In this document: piece by piece, positions 26,501 to 35,095 of the stretch
How positions within the stretch are numbered: position 1 is the first letter of the stretch
Layout: each line of letters opens with the position of its first letter
From: Neobacillus cucumis
GTDB taxonomy: Bacteria; Bacillota; Bacilli; Bacillales_B; DSM-18226
Direction: 5' to 3'
DNA: 64,000 nucleotides
Assembly: GCF_023715505.1 (NCBI RefSeq)
Contig: NZ_JAMBOH010000011.1
Span: forward strand, 143,525 to 207,524
The notes under the pieces: model-generated
What the model saw: the letters and a program-made list of their open reading frames with translations, nothing else
Told to the model about the DNA's origin: nothing
Database searches by the model: none
Made by a program: the position numbers and the translations under genes

Positions 26501-27476
26501 GATCAGTTCATGGATCCGGATTATAGTGTTAATCTTAGTGGCTATTACAGTCGGATGTTCTAAATTACCTGAGAAAGGATCCAACAATGTAGACGGCGAA
26601 CAGAAATTTTTAACAATTGCAACGGGCGGTGTTTCCGGTCCCTACTACACCATTGGTGGAGCATTGGCTAAAGTTTATAAAGAAAAACTTGGCTACAATG
26701 CCACGGTTCAGTCTACCGACGGTTCGGTGGAGAATGTGAACCTCCTGAAGAAACATAAGGCAGACCTAGCCTTTGTTATGTCGGATGCTGCTTCTTTTGC
26801 GTTAAAGGGGCAAGAAAATTTTAAGATTAGTGGACCCACGCAAAAATTTAAAGCGGTGGCAGGACTTTATTTTAACTATGTGCAAATAGTTACGTTGAAA
26901 GAAAACCAAATTAATTCGGTGTACGATTTGAAAGGAAAACGGGTCGGAGTCGGTGCACCGAATAGCGGTGTAGAAGTAAATGCCCGGATGATATTAGGTG
27001 AACATGGCATTACCTATAATGAGTTGAAACCCGAATACCTCTCCTACAATGAGGCGATTGAACAATTAAAAAACAAGACCATTGATGCTGCTTTTGTAAC
27101 ATCCGGCCTCCCCAATAACGCGGTCTTGGAATTGCAGAGGTTAAAGGAAGTTATGATCGTTCCGATCCAGCCTGCGGACGTTGATCAGCTGATCAAGCGG
27201 TTTCCGTTTTTTGAGAAAGCGGAAATCCCGACTGCGGTCTATCAAAATGTATCGCCCGTCCCAACGGTCGCTATTCGCAATATCCTCCTGGTGCGTTCCG
27301 ATTTAAAAGATGATCAGGTTTATAAAATAACCAAAACATTCTTTGAAAGTCTGGATGTTGTGCAGAAGGCTCATCAAGCTGCGAATCAGATTAATAGAAA
27401 AGAAGCGGGAAAGGGTCTCGTGGTACCCCTCCATCCCGGTGCGAAGAAATACTATAAAGAAAATGGCGATCAGTAG
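26493..27476 (+). CDS. TAXI-family solute-binding lipoprotein
   Basis: 327-aa extracytoplasmic binding protein of the TRAP-associated TAXI type. The lipoprotein signal has lipobox VGC (residues 20-22, C lipidated). TAXI hallmarks are IATGGVSGPYYTIGGALA, TVQSTDGSVENVNLL, KRVGVGAPNSGVEV and AAFVTSGLPNNAV. The start overlaps the response-regulator stop by eight bases. No TRAP membrane subunit is encoded anywhere near. Because it is co-transcribed with a sensor kinase and regulator, it may present ligand to the kinase or to the downstream MHS permease. That role is inference. Confidence 0.88.
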   Translation: MSKISSWIRIIVLILVAITVGCSKLPEKGSNNVDGEQKFLTIATGGVSGPYYTIGGALAKVYKEKLGYNATVQSTDGSVENVNLLKKHKADLAFVMSDAASFALKGQENFKISGPTQKFKAVAGLYFNYVQIVTLKENQINSVYDLKGKRVGVGAPNSGVEVNARMILGEHGITYNELKPEYLSYNEAIEQLKNKTIDAAFVTSGLPNNAVLELQRLKEVMIVPIQPADVDQLIKRFPFFEKAEIPTAVYQNVSPVPTVAIRNILLVRSDLKDDQVYKITKTFFESLDVVQKAHQAANQINRKEAGKGLVVPLHPGAKKYYKENGDQ

Positions 27477-27517
27477 GCCATGTTGCGTGGACGGAAGAAA
27501 TGTACGATTCGATGATC

Positions 27518-27572
27518 CAATCCGGTAAAAAATTCCGTATTAAGCGGAGTTTTTTGCCGGATTGTTTTTTTT
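27518..27572 (+). terminator. Terminator of the kinase-regulator-TAXI operon
   Basis: CAATCCGGTAAAAAA pairs with TTTTTTGCCGGATTG around a 17-base loop, followed by a T run. It separates the regulatory operon from the sigma-54 promoter. Confidence 0.88.
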
Positions 27573-27607
27573 ATTGATGAAAAATTCAATTTTTTTCTAA
27601 TGAACTT

Positions 27608-27623
27608 CCCTTAAAAATAAGGG
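27608..27623. promoter_or_regulatory. Palindrome upstream of the sigma-54 promoter, candidate enhancer site
   Basis: CCCTTA and TAAGGG are separated by AAAA. The site ends about 22 bases before the -24 element, much closer than usual enhancers (80-200 bp). It could be a regulator half site or an unrelated hairpin. Confidence 0.35.
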
Positions 27624-27644
27624 ATCGGGCCCTCAGATACGAGC

Positions 27645-27661
27645 TGGCACGAAAGTTGCAT
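27645..27661 (+). promoter_or_regulatory. Sigma-54 (-24/-12) promoter of the MHS permease
   Basis: TGGCACGAAAGTTGCAT matches the sigma-54 consensus TGGCAC-N5-TTGCW at every fixed position. It lies 175 bases before the permease start and immediately downstream of an operon encoding a sigma-54 activator. The long leader (about 160 nt) to the GTG start holds no obvious gene. Confidence 0.92.
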
Positions 27662-27835
27662 AGTATATTACGAGAACTAAGTTAGAAGAAGGTGGGAAAT
27701 GCTAGTATTTTTTTGAATCCGCTTACATCACAACAGGGGTTGGGGTAAAAGGAATGTTGTTACATCAACACTTCGGGTACTAGTTTGGATGCAGCTGTGC
27801 ACCATTAAGTTACTTAAAAAAGGGGGATTTTAAAA

Positions 27836-29179
27836 GTGAAACAATCTATTAATCGTGCAGAGTCACGACGTATTAGGAGCAACATCTTCAAAGGGTCGCT
27901 TGGAAATCTAATTGAATGGTACGACTGGTATGTTTATTCTGCTTTTGCAGTCTACTTTTCAGCTGAATTTTTTCCAAAAGGAAATCCTACCATCCAATTG
28001 CTCAACACAGCGGGGATTTTTGCGATTGGTTTTCTGATGCGCCCAATTGGCAGTTTATTAATGGGACGCTACGCCGACCGTTTTGGCCGCCGGGCCGCAT
28101 TGACACTTTCCGTCTCGATCATGGCCGGGGGTTCTCTCGTTATTGCCTGTATTCCGGGTTACAGCAGTATTGGTATACTGTCTCCGATTATTCTCGTTCT
28201 CGCCCGCCTCATCCAAGGGATATCACTAGGCGGAGAGTACGGAACTTCTGCAACCTATTTATCTGAAATGGCCAGCAGCGGCCGCCGCGGCTTCTACTCG
28301 AGTTTCCAGTACGTTACACTAGTTGCTGGACAGCTGGTGGCACTTGGGGTTCAGATTGTTCTTCAGCAAGTACTCAATGAACAAGATATGGTTTCATGGG
28401 GCTGGCGTATTCCTTTCGTAATTGGAGCATTAGGAGCATTGGCTGTACTTTGGTTACGCCGGACGATGGACGAATCAGAACAATTCTCAAAAATGGGTTC
28501 AGAAACCCGTAAAAGTGCCGGAACCCTTAAGGTTTTGATGAAATATCCTAAGGCTGTTCTAACAGTTGTTGGCTTAACACTTGGCGGAACAGTTGCTTTC
28601 TATACGTTTACAACCTATTTGCAGAAGTTCATGATCAATACGGTAGGGATCGATAAAGAATCCGTAAGCTGGATCAATTTTATTGCATTACTTGCATTTG
28701 TTGTTCTTCAACCACTCGCCGGGATGCTGTCCGACCGAATTGGGCGCCGGCCATTATTGATGAGTTTCGGTATATTTGGAACATTACTAACTGTCCCATT
28801 ATTCCTGCTCATGCAGCATACAAAAAGCCCGATTATGGCCTTTATCCTTATGATGATAGGTCTTGCAATTGTAACCGGTTATACTTCTATCAATGCTATT
28901 GTAAAAGCAGAGTTATTTCCAACTGAAATTCGCGCACTTGGAGTAGGATTCCCCTATTCCCTGACGGTTGCTATATTTGGCGGGACTGCGGAATTCGTGG
29001 CATTGTGGTTAAAGAGTATTGGCCTTGAGTCCATCTTCTTCTTCTACGTAGCCGCATGTATTGCAATAAGCCTTATCACCTATTGGCGTATGAGTGAATC
29101 TTCAAAGATATCTCAGATTGAAGCAGAACTCATTTCTAGAAATAAAGCAGCAGATGCAAACGGCTCTAAGGCATTATAA
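27836..29179 (+). CDS. MHS-family MFS metabolite:proton symporter
   Basis: 447-aa permease with 12 TM helices of the metabolite:H+ symporter group (KgtP, ShiA and ProP relatives). Signatures: GNLIEWYDWYVYSAFAVYFS, MGRYADRFGRRAAL, RLIQGISLGGEYGTSATYL and LSDRIGRRPLLMSFG. Substrates of the group are carboxylates, shikimate or betaines. The start is GTG 27836 behind AAAAAAGGGGG. It is driven by the sigma-54 promoter at 27645-27661, and a terminator follows at 29251-29282. Together with the sensor kinase and TAXI protein it forms an inducible uptake circuit; the solute is unknown. Confidence 0.9.
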   Translation: MKQSINRAESRRIRSNIFKGSLGNLIEWYDWYVYSAFAVYFSAEFFPKGNPTIQLLNTAGIFAIGFLMRPIGSLLMGRYADRFGRRAALTLSVSIMAGGSLVIACIPGYSSIGILSPIILVLARLIQGISLGGEYGTSATYLSEMASSGRRGFYSSFQYVTLVAGQLVALGVQIVLQQVLNEQDMVSWGWRIPFVIGALGALAVLWLRRTMDESEQFSKMGSETRKSAGTLKVLMKYPKAVLTVVGLTLGGTVAFYTFTTYLQKFMINTVGIDKESVSWINFIALLAFVVLQPLAGMLSDRIGRRPLLMSFGIFGTLLTVPLFLLMQHTKSPIMAFILMMIGLAIVTGYTSINAIVKAELFPTEIRALGVGFPYSLTVAIFGGTAEFVALWLKSIGLESIFFFYVAACIAISLITYWRMSESSKISQIEAELISRNKAADANGSKAL

Positions 29180-29250
29180 AATCTTACTATTTAAAGAGAT
29201 TAATCATTTGTCTGCTTTTATGAATAATGAAAATATTTTACTAGATAAGA

Positions 29251-29282
29251 AAAACCGGGCAAAAACCGCCCGGTTTTTTTTT
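29251..29282 (+). terminator. Terminator of the MHS permease gene
   Basis: AACCGGGC and GCCCGGTT around a seven-base loop, followed by a run of T. An open frame crosses it by chance from the end of the permease gene. Confidence 0.9.
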
Positions 29283-29285
29283 TGT

Positions 29286-29858
29286 TTAGAGAATATCCGA
29301 AAGTCTGTACTTTATTCATCGAAGGCATTAGCCTTGACGATTGATGAAAATGGTACCTGTACATTAGAGGAAACATTAGATACCATTGGTCTGACCAGCG
29401 AACAACAGGGGAACGTCCTAATAGTCAAAGGAGATCGGAAATTAGGAATGCGAAAGTTGTCACTGCAAGGAAAAAAATACGTTGACTCTAAGACACCTGC
29501 ATCACAGCTCTCTCCAGCCGGTTCCGTTCAAGTGGCTTTCAAATTGGATAATGACGGAAATGTGGTTGCGGCTCAACAAAATACACTCAACATGAAAGTC
29601 GGTCAAACCATTGCATATGTTCCAGCTGATGCAAGAACCAAAGAGGAATTCGATCAAGGGAACATTGAAATTTTTACTGATTGGAGCGATGGTAATTTAG
29701 CTACTTCTGACGATGATAGAATTTGGTCCGGTAACTCTGCCACGCTTGGTCAAAATGGCACTGTACAGTTTTTATTGATTACAGATAAGAAAATGAACGA
29801 TCCTGCGACTTTGAATACGAAGCCAATACCAACCTTTATCGTCCATGTGCAGCCTTAA
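29286..29858 (+). pseudogene. 5'-truncated gene fragment, unrecognised secreted-type protein
   Basis: After the permease terminator a coherent coding stretch runs from about ALALTIDENGTCTLEETL to a stop at 29858 (ending TFIVHVQP). The composition is that of a soluble extracellular beta-rich protein (GSVQVAFKLDNDGNVVAAQ; IEIFTDWSDGNLATSDDD). There is no start codon with a ribosome site after the terminator, and the frame simply continues upstream through the hairpin. I read it as the 3' part of a gene that lost its beginning. I do not recognise the family. Confidence 0.45.
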
Positions 29859-29916
29859 TAGGAGTGCTTCAGCATTTCGACATTCTTCCATTGATAGTGT
29901 TTTTTAAACGAATATA

Positions 29917-30340
29917 TTAATTTTCTAGAAAATGAACTACATCGGGTTCAAATGTTACCTTTAGAAATGAATGATTTTATTATTTCTAGGGGAAGTCCTC
30001 TTGCTGAAAAACTTTTAAGCTAAAAAGGTTGGCACCAACGGATATTCCCATTTTGATTCGAGGAGAAAGTGGAGTTGGAAAAGAGTTTATAGCCAAAAGT
30101 ATTCACCAGTTATCGAATCGAAAGGGAAAACCTAGTTTTCGAGAAGATTTATATTATCGAATTAATGGGTTTACAATTAATATTCCACCATTACGCGAAA
30201 GAAAAGCTGATATTGAAATTCTCATTTTACATTTTTTGAAGGAGTTTTCTTATAAATACAATAAGCAAATGGGTATTAGTCAAAAAGCTAAAGAATTTTT
30301 AATAAACCACCACTACCTGGTAATGTGTATTATTAGATGA
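29917..30340 (+). pseudogene. Deleted sigma-54 activator remnant
   Basis: Pieces of a sigma-54 enhancer-binding protein in broken order: ENELHRVQMLP and IISRGSPLAEKLL before a stop, then TDIPILIRGESGVGKEFIAKSIHQLS (Walker A), then directly REDLYYRINGFTINIPPLRERK. The whole segment between (GAFTGA loop, Walker B) is deleted. Near 30320 one base is missing before the usual PGNV motif (NHHY then CTGGTAATG), which shifts the frame. It cannot be functional. A third sigma-54 regulator therefore once existed in this window. Confidence 0.85.
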
Positions 30341-30529
30341 CGTTTGGGAACTAGATACTGCAGTACTTTGATCAAGATCACCTTTAGTTGTTCCATTTTC
30401 CCCGTATGCCCAAAGACCTGTTCCTTTATCTCTTGCCTCTCTAGCAAATTTAACGAAATAATCACTGTATTTTCCATCTAAAGCGCTTTTTAACTCACGG
30501 ATTGTTGTTTCCGTTTTAGCTGGGTGTAC
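30341..30529 (-). pseudogene. Fragment resembling the C-terminal end of a thermonuclease-like protein
   Basis: On the minus strand one frame reads VHPAKTETTIRELKSALDGK, then YSDYFVKFAREARDKGTGLW, then AYGENGTTKGDLDQS. The FAREARDKGTGLW part is like the AQ-x-EAR-x-x-G-x-GLW end of staphylococcal-nuclease-type proteins. The frame starts after a TAG at 30545-30547 and is joined head-on to the sigma-54 remnant, with no start or ribosome site. Identification as SNase-like is tentative. Confidence 0.4.
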
Positions 30530-30892
30530 TTTATTACATACCCGCTATATAAGCAGCTAAAAAAAAATGAGCTTTTAAAAAGGATAGTAGGTTAGAAGAT
30601 TCTTTTTGCTCTTGTTAAATTAAAGCTAACCGTTAGTTAAACAATCCTTGCTCTTTCCATTTGACGAAATACTTTTGATACAGATGAAGCTTGGAATCGA
30701 GCGTGAAGGCTTGAGTTCAAAAATGAGGGGTGTCCATATTGTCGATTTGCTCCTTGAAGCAGTAAAGTATAAAAATCACATTTCATAACGAATATGAATT
30801 GCAAAATGCATAAATTTTTAGTCAGCAACCTTCCTACCGGCTTTAGGTGTCGTCACATCATGTCGCTAGTACCGCGGGAAAAATTAGCATAT

Positions 30893-30927
30893 CCTCCCTT
30901 CCCCTTTTGTGGGACGGGAGTTTTTTT
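30893..30927 (+). terminator. Terminator-like hairpin in decay zone
   Basis: CTCCCTTCCCC and GGGACGGGAG with a short loop, then TTTTTTT. No intact gene precedes it, so it is probably left from a lost one. Confidence 0.65.
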
Positions 30928-31101
30928 AATAAGCTTAACGGACAAACCCATGCACACTCTTAATGGTAATGAACTGGTTAAAACATTTCATCCAACGTCA
31001 ATTTATTTTGGAACCTGTAAGTTTCTCAAAGGTACTATATAAACTAATAGGATTGACGTGGGAAAATGTTGATTTTAAGACTCCATCAATAGTTGCTCGT
31101 C

Positions 31102-31137
31102 CTTTCAACTATTTTTTTAATATAAAATAGTTGAAAG
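31102..31137. other. 14-bp perfect inverted repeat
   Basis: CTTTCAACTATTTT and AAAATAGTTGAAAG around an eight-base AT loop. It could be a terminator or the end of a lost mobile element. Confidence 0.45.
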
Positions 31138-31394
31138 ACAATTTATCTTTCTTTTAATAAGCGTTCATACAATTTCGTTTTTATTCTAAATACTAGCTCT
31201 AATTTTTCATTAAGATTGGCTCATTTCCATAGATTATTGGCTCTTTTACCATTTATAACCAATTTATCATCATGAGAAAACCATAAGGACAACCCGTCCT
31301 AAAGTCATTCATAACCCCGATGAACGAAAAACCGCAAAAATAAGTCTCTTTCCTATTCATTCATATTGCCAAAGAAGAAGTCTCTTCACTCATT

Positions 31395-32177
31395 TTATTT
31401 GGTTCTATTTTTTAACCAGCTGTCAAATTCGGTTGCGACTAGGCGTTCACCTGTTAATCCTTCAGATTGCTCGGAAGCAAGATAAACGATAGGTTTTGCC
31501 ATGATTTCCGGCTTCAGAAGCTGAGAGTTTCCTTCAAGTTCCCTTCTCACTTCATCAGGTATCATTCCGGTTACGGTGGCCCCGCCAGGAAGAAGTATAT
31601 TTACCGTCACTCCAAATTCACGCAGGTCTTCAGCCATGATAAATGACAGGGACTCGGTTGCGGCACGAGAAGGGCCGTATGGGACAAATCCTTTTCGTTT
31701 CATGGTTTCATAATTCATCGATATATTGATGATTTTTCCTCTTCCCTGCTCGACCATCAGAGGAGCGAATCCCCGGGAGGTTAGGAAATAACCGGTCACA
31801 TTTGTATCGATTAAATTTCGAAACCCTTCAGGAGAGACCTGATAGAAAGGCTGTGGTTCTGTAAGGAATTTTGGGTTGACAGTCCTCATGCCTATCCCGG
31901 CATTGTTCACGAGGACATCGATCTTACCCCATTCCGTTTTTACCCAGTTCACTGCATCTTGTACCGATTCCTCTGACCTGACATCCAATGGAAGTTCAAA
32001 AACATTCGAATATCCCTTATCTTGAAGGTTTTTTACAGCTTCCGTCATTTTTGCTCCCGGACGGGATGCCACTGCAACCGTTGCTCCTTCATCAAGAAGT
32101 GCTTCTACCATTGCATATCCTAAACCGCTTGATCCTCCTGTAACAACGGCATGTACGCCAGTTAATTCCTTTGCCAT
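31395..32177 (-). CDS. SDR-family oxidoreductase with YxxxR catalytic variant
   Basis: 260-aa short-chain dehydrogenase: NAD(P) motif TGGSSGLG (13-20), NNAG (91-94), catalytic S153 (IINISMNYE) and Y167. The lysine of the YxxxK motif is replaced by arginine (YGPSR, R171). GAGGTGG precedes the ATG. It lies between decayed sequence and a broken cupin gene, so it may be a survivor of a former catabolic operon. Substrate unknown; the lysine replacement makes normal catalysis doubtful. Confidence 0.85.
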   Translation of the reverse strand: MAKELTGVHAVVTGGSSGLGYAMVEALLDEGATVAVASRPGAKMTEAVKNLQDKGYSNVFELPLDVRSEESVQDAVNWVKTEWGKIDVLVNNAGIGMRTVNPKFLTEPQPFYQVSPEGFRNLIDTNVTGYFLTSRGFAPLMVEQGRGKIINISMNYETMKRKGFVPYGPSRAATESLSFIMAEDLREFGVTVNILLPGGATVTGMIPDEVRRELEGNSQLLKPEIMAKPIVYLASEQSEGLTGERLVATEFDSWLKNRTK

Positions 32178-32480
32178 TTTTCCACCTCATTTGGTTTAAA
32201 TTCAAATCTTCGAAAGGATTATGATAGTATGTACAGTTTTTATATATCAGTTCCCCTGCAGTTAAAAATTTTATGTGCATCGGAAGCGACTAAGTTTTTC
32301 CAAACTCATTCTTACTTTCTTTGCTAATAAAGCCCAGCCAAATAATCCATTATCTTAAAAACCTGGAACGGTTAAAGATCAGGAAAATCCCGACCACTAA
32401 TTTAACCCTTTTTTTCATAGAAATAAATTCCTTCCAAATTCCTGGATATAACTTTATTATATCTCAAATTCCTCTGAAAA
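32178..32480. other. Intergenic stretch without a gene
   Basis: About 300 bp of AT-rich DNA upstream of the SDR gene. It must hold its promoter, but I see no box or repeat worth naming. Confidence 0.4.
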
Positions 32481-32527
32481 TAAAAAAGCTGACCCTGTAA
32501 GTGTTCATAAGAACCTCGGGGTCAGCC
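32481..32527 (-). terminator. Terminator downstream of the cupin gene
   Basis: On the minus strand GCTGACCC and GGGTCAGC form a stem followed by TTTTTTA. An alternative reading frame of the preceding gene stops (TAA) immediately before the hairpin. Confidence 0.8.
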
Positions 32528-32556
32528 TGACTTATTGATGAATCGATTGGATGATT

Positions 32557-33625
32557 TTATTTACTAAACCTTCCGCATCTTTTGCTTCTACAGTCGTTAA
32601 TTGGATGCGGCAGAAGGGTTTTACCCGGCACTCTAATGTTACGCTCACAAAACTTGGCTACTCTCATTAGTCCTGGTCGTAATGAGTGAATTGAATATCC
32701 AAAGTACGAAGGTATGTCTGAAGGCCCGCGTCCTGAATGGATGATGAATGCCAGCTCTCCGGACTCGTTATGGTGAGAGTGCCATAATCCTGGAGGAGTT
32801 ACGAATGCCTTTCCTGGTACCCAGTCGATACGGATCGGGTCGATGATTTCGGATGTTTCAGGATCAACCTTATCTCCTACCAGTGTATAAGTTCCAGGCG
32901 CTGCATAGGCAACAAAGTCAAGAGCGACTGATTTATGGCTGTGCGGTGCCTGGTTGGATCCTACTGGAACGATGCCGAACATCGCCCATAATACATGGGT
33001 AATCGTTAAAGTTTGATCGAACTTTTGATTATTTAACAGAATAGAGATTCGGTTTTTTAAATGTGCATCCGGAGCATTGGCTACCTCATCTAATTTAGCC
33101 TGGGCTTCTTCAGCAGTAAAAAGTGTTGGCTCGAAACGGAATTTTTTTGCTTCAACTCCGAGATAATCAAGCAGCGGAGTGTCTAATATATAATAGATTG
33201 TTGCGTCTTCGGAAGCAGTGTGGCGGCTCACAGAACCAGATGGCAGTGTCATGAAGTCGCCTTTCTTCCAATTGATAGTTTCACCATTTACGAGAGTGGT
33301 TCCGGTGCCGGAAATAATATAATTTAGTTCACTTGTAGCGTTTGGATTGGTGTTGATAGAATCACCAGAAGTAATCCTGATAAAGTTTGTGAGTAGTGAT
33401 GGGCTTGTCACTGGATATTCAGTTCTCAATTCCACAGAAAGATCAATCGTTACAATCCGGGTTTCTCCGGAGTTATATAATTCCGGGTTAAATTCCTTGG
33501 CAGGGATTGGGCTGATGATGCCGCTCCCAATTGGGTCGGCCGCAGTAGTGTACTCGTAATAACGGGCATCCCCTGTCCAGTTTTCGTTGACCGTTCCGAC
33601 AGTTAATTGACCTGGCTGTGCATTT
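32557..33625 (-). pseudogene. Gentisate 1,2-dioxygenase-like double-cupin gene, 5' and 3' ends damaged
   Basis: The central frame encodes a two-cupin protein like gentisate/1-hydroxy-2-naphthoate dioxygenases: N-terminal cupin with ELNYIISGTGTTLVNGETI and GDFMTLPSG, C-terminal cupin with GSNQAPHSHKSVALDFV and PPGLWHSHHNESGEL (His ligands visible). There is no usable start: upstream of NAQPGQLTVGTVNENW the frame runs into a REP element and the terminator of the MFS gene, and the only ATG lies in that terminator. The last roughly 25 codons look out of frame: another frame reads VKPFCRIQLTTVEAKDAEGL to a TAA next to the terminator. Most likely inactive, though the cupin cores are intact. Confidence 0.7.
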
Positions 33626-33653
33626 GAAGCAAAGGGACGGTTCCCTTGGCTCC
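33626..33653. repeat. REP-family element, copy 4
   Basis: GAAGCAAAGGGACGGTTCCC then TTGGCTCC, the same core as the other copies. It sits exactly where the cupin gene's start should be. Confidence 0.65.
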
Positions 33654-33659
33654 AAAAAA

Positions 33660-33692
33660 AGAGATGGCTCAAACCACAGGTTTGAGCCATCT
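33660..33692 (-). terminator. Terminator of the hexuronate-type MFS operon
   Basis: GATGGCTCAAACC and GGTTTGAGCCATC form a 13-bp perfect stem with a four-base loop; on the minus strand a T run follows. It lies eight bases after the MFS stop. Confidence 0.92.
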
Positions 33693-33700
33693 GCCAAAGG

Positions 33701-34978
33701 TTAAACAGTCATATTTACGTCTGCTTTTTTCGTGTTGGGGTACTTGATAGGACGAACAAAACGGATGACAGAAAGCGAAGCAAACACGGCCAGTCCGCCT
33801 GCTAATAAAAAGGCTGATGTGAATGAACCAGATTGATCCACTAAGTAGCCTGTTAATGCCGGTCCAATGATTCCAGCGGTGTTAGCCAAAAAGTGCATAA
33901 ATCCACCCACAGATCCAACACTGCCTGGCTCGACAACATCCTGGACGATGGCCCAGTAAATGGCACCTGTCAAGTATAGGAAGAAGACAGAAAGCGCTAC
34001 CAACGTTACGGCACTGACAGTCGTTGTGACAAGGCCGGCACATCCGATACAAACAGCTGAAATAAATAAACAAGTAACAAGCACAACTTTTCTTGAGAAT
34101 AGAACACCTTTGTTGGTAAACTTTTTAAAAACAAAATCTGACACAAATCCGCCAGAGGCTAGACCGATGAAGCCTACAATCCATGGAATCATGGTAATCA
34201 CACTCATATCCTTTACATTCATATGGCGGGCATCTACTAAATAACTTGGGAACCAGGTTAAGAAGAAGAACAAGATATAGTTATAGGAAAAGAACGCAAA
34301 TGCCGTAAATAAAACTGTTTTTTGTTTTAGATAAAAAGTTAATGGACGTCTTTCATGTAAAACCTGATCCGCTTTTACCACGGCCGCCTTTTTCGCAGTC
34401 GCAGCAGGCTTTTCTTTTACAAACTTCCACCATGACACCGCCCAAACAAGACCGATGACCATGATAAGTAGAAAGGAGATCTTCCAGCTGAAGGTAATTG
34501 CGATGAAGCCGACAATCGGACCGGAAATCGCACCGCCAAGTGGTGTTCCGCTATTCGCCAAACCAACCGCAGAAGCACGTTGGTCAGCCGGGAACCAGTT
34601 ATTGACCATTTTGCTGATCGTTGCCGAAAGCGGGCCTTCCCCCATTCCGAATAAGATACGAATGACAATTAAACTAGTAAATCCCACGGCTAAGGCAATC
34701 GCCCCACTAAATAAAGACCAAACGATCATCGCAACGAACAAAGTAAGTTTCGCACCGTATTTATCAGAAGCCATTCCGCCAATAAAGTTGAAAATCGCAT
34801 ATCCAACAGAAAAACTACTAAAAATAATTCCCATTTGGGTGGCCGATAAGTGCAAGTCTTCCTTTATAAACGGAGCCCCAATCGACAATGCAGAACGGTC
34901 TAAATAATTAATGACACCGGCTAAGAATAATAACAACAGGATAGGCAATTTATCTTTCGAAAACATTTTGGCTAACAT
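33701..34978 (-). CDS. MFS transporter, ACS family (hexuronate/sugar-acid permease, ExuT/GudP-like)
   Basis: 425-aa permease with 12 TM helices of the anion:cation symporter group: LLFLAGVINYLDRSALSIGAPFI, GGMASDKYGAKLTLF, FGMGEGPLSATISKMVNNWFP and ANSGTPLGGAISGP. Group members import glucuronate, galacturonate, galactonate or glucarate. It is the last gene of dehydrogenase-uxuA-uxuB-transporter. A perfect cre site lies just upstream (34998-35013), so this promoter or read-through is probably under CcpA control. Confidence 0.88.
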   Translation of the reverse strand: MLAKMFSKDKLPILLLLFLAGVINYLDRSALSIGAPFIKEDLHLSATQMGIIFSSFSVGYAIFNFIGGMASDKYGAKLTLFVAMIVWSLFSGAIALAVGFTSLIVIRILFGMGEGPLSATISKMVNNWFPADQRASAVGLANSGTPLGGAISGPIVGFIAITFSWKISFLLIMVIGLVWAVSWWKFVKEKPAATAKKAAVVKADQVLHERRPLTFYLKQKTVLFTAFAFFSYNYILFFFLTWFPSYLVDARHMNVKDMSVITMIPWIVGFIGLASGGFVSDFVFKKFTNKGVLFSRKVVLVTCLFISAVCIGCAGLVTTTVSAVTLVALSVFFLYLTGAIYWAIVQDVVEPGSVGSVGGFMHFLANTAGIIGPALTGYLVDQSGSFTSAFLLAGGLAVFASLSVIRFVRPIKYPNTKKADVNMTV

Positions 34979-34997
34979 TCATATACCCCCTAGAATC

Positions 34998-35013
34998 TTG
35001 TCAACGCTTTCAA
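34998..35013 (-). promoter_or_regulatory. CcpA cre site
   Basis: On the minus strand TTGAAAGCGTTGACAA fits the cre consensus WTGNNANCGNWNNCAW at every position. It is 20 bases before the MFS start, in the gap after uxuB, where CcpA would act as a roadblock or promoter repressor. Confidence 0.8.
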
Positions 35014-35095
35014 ATTTCCTTTTTAAAAATAATCCAATCCCTGTGCGAACGACTCCCCAGTCATTCGCACTCTCATCTTTGTTCATCAGCAGCAC

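Larger units (their letters stand above)
30530..31394. other. Decayed intergenic stretch
   Basis: No intact gene in about 860 bp. A 46-codon open frame on the plus strand (30648-30788) reads like protein (PFDEILLIQMKLGIEREGLS, then SKMRGVHIVDLLLEAVKYK) but has no start and no recognised family, so it is probably a fragment. Hairpins at 30893-30927 and 31102-31137 are listed separately. The remainder is AT-rich. Confidence 0.45.

Noticed and set aside
27608..27623. Firm NtrC-type enhancer
   Set aside because: The palindrome is only about 22 bp from the -24 box, too close for a classical enhancer; kept only as a weak candidate.
29094..29858. 254-aa intact protein overlapping the MHS permease
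   Set aside because: The frame passes through the permease 3' end and its terminator; only the part after the terminator looks like protein and it has no start.
32557..33690. Intact 377-aa cupin dioxygenase
   Set aside because: The ATG is inside a 13-bp terminator stem, the next residues are REP-encoded, and the C-terminus is better in another frame.
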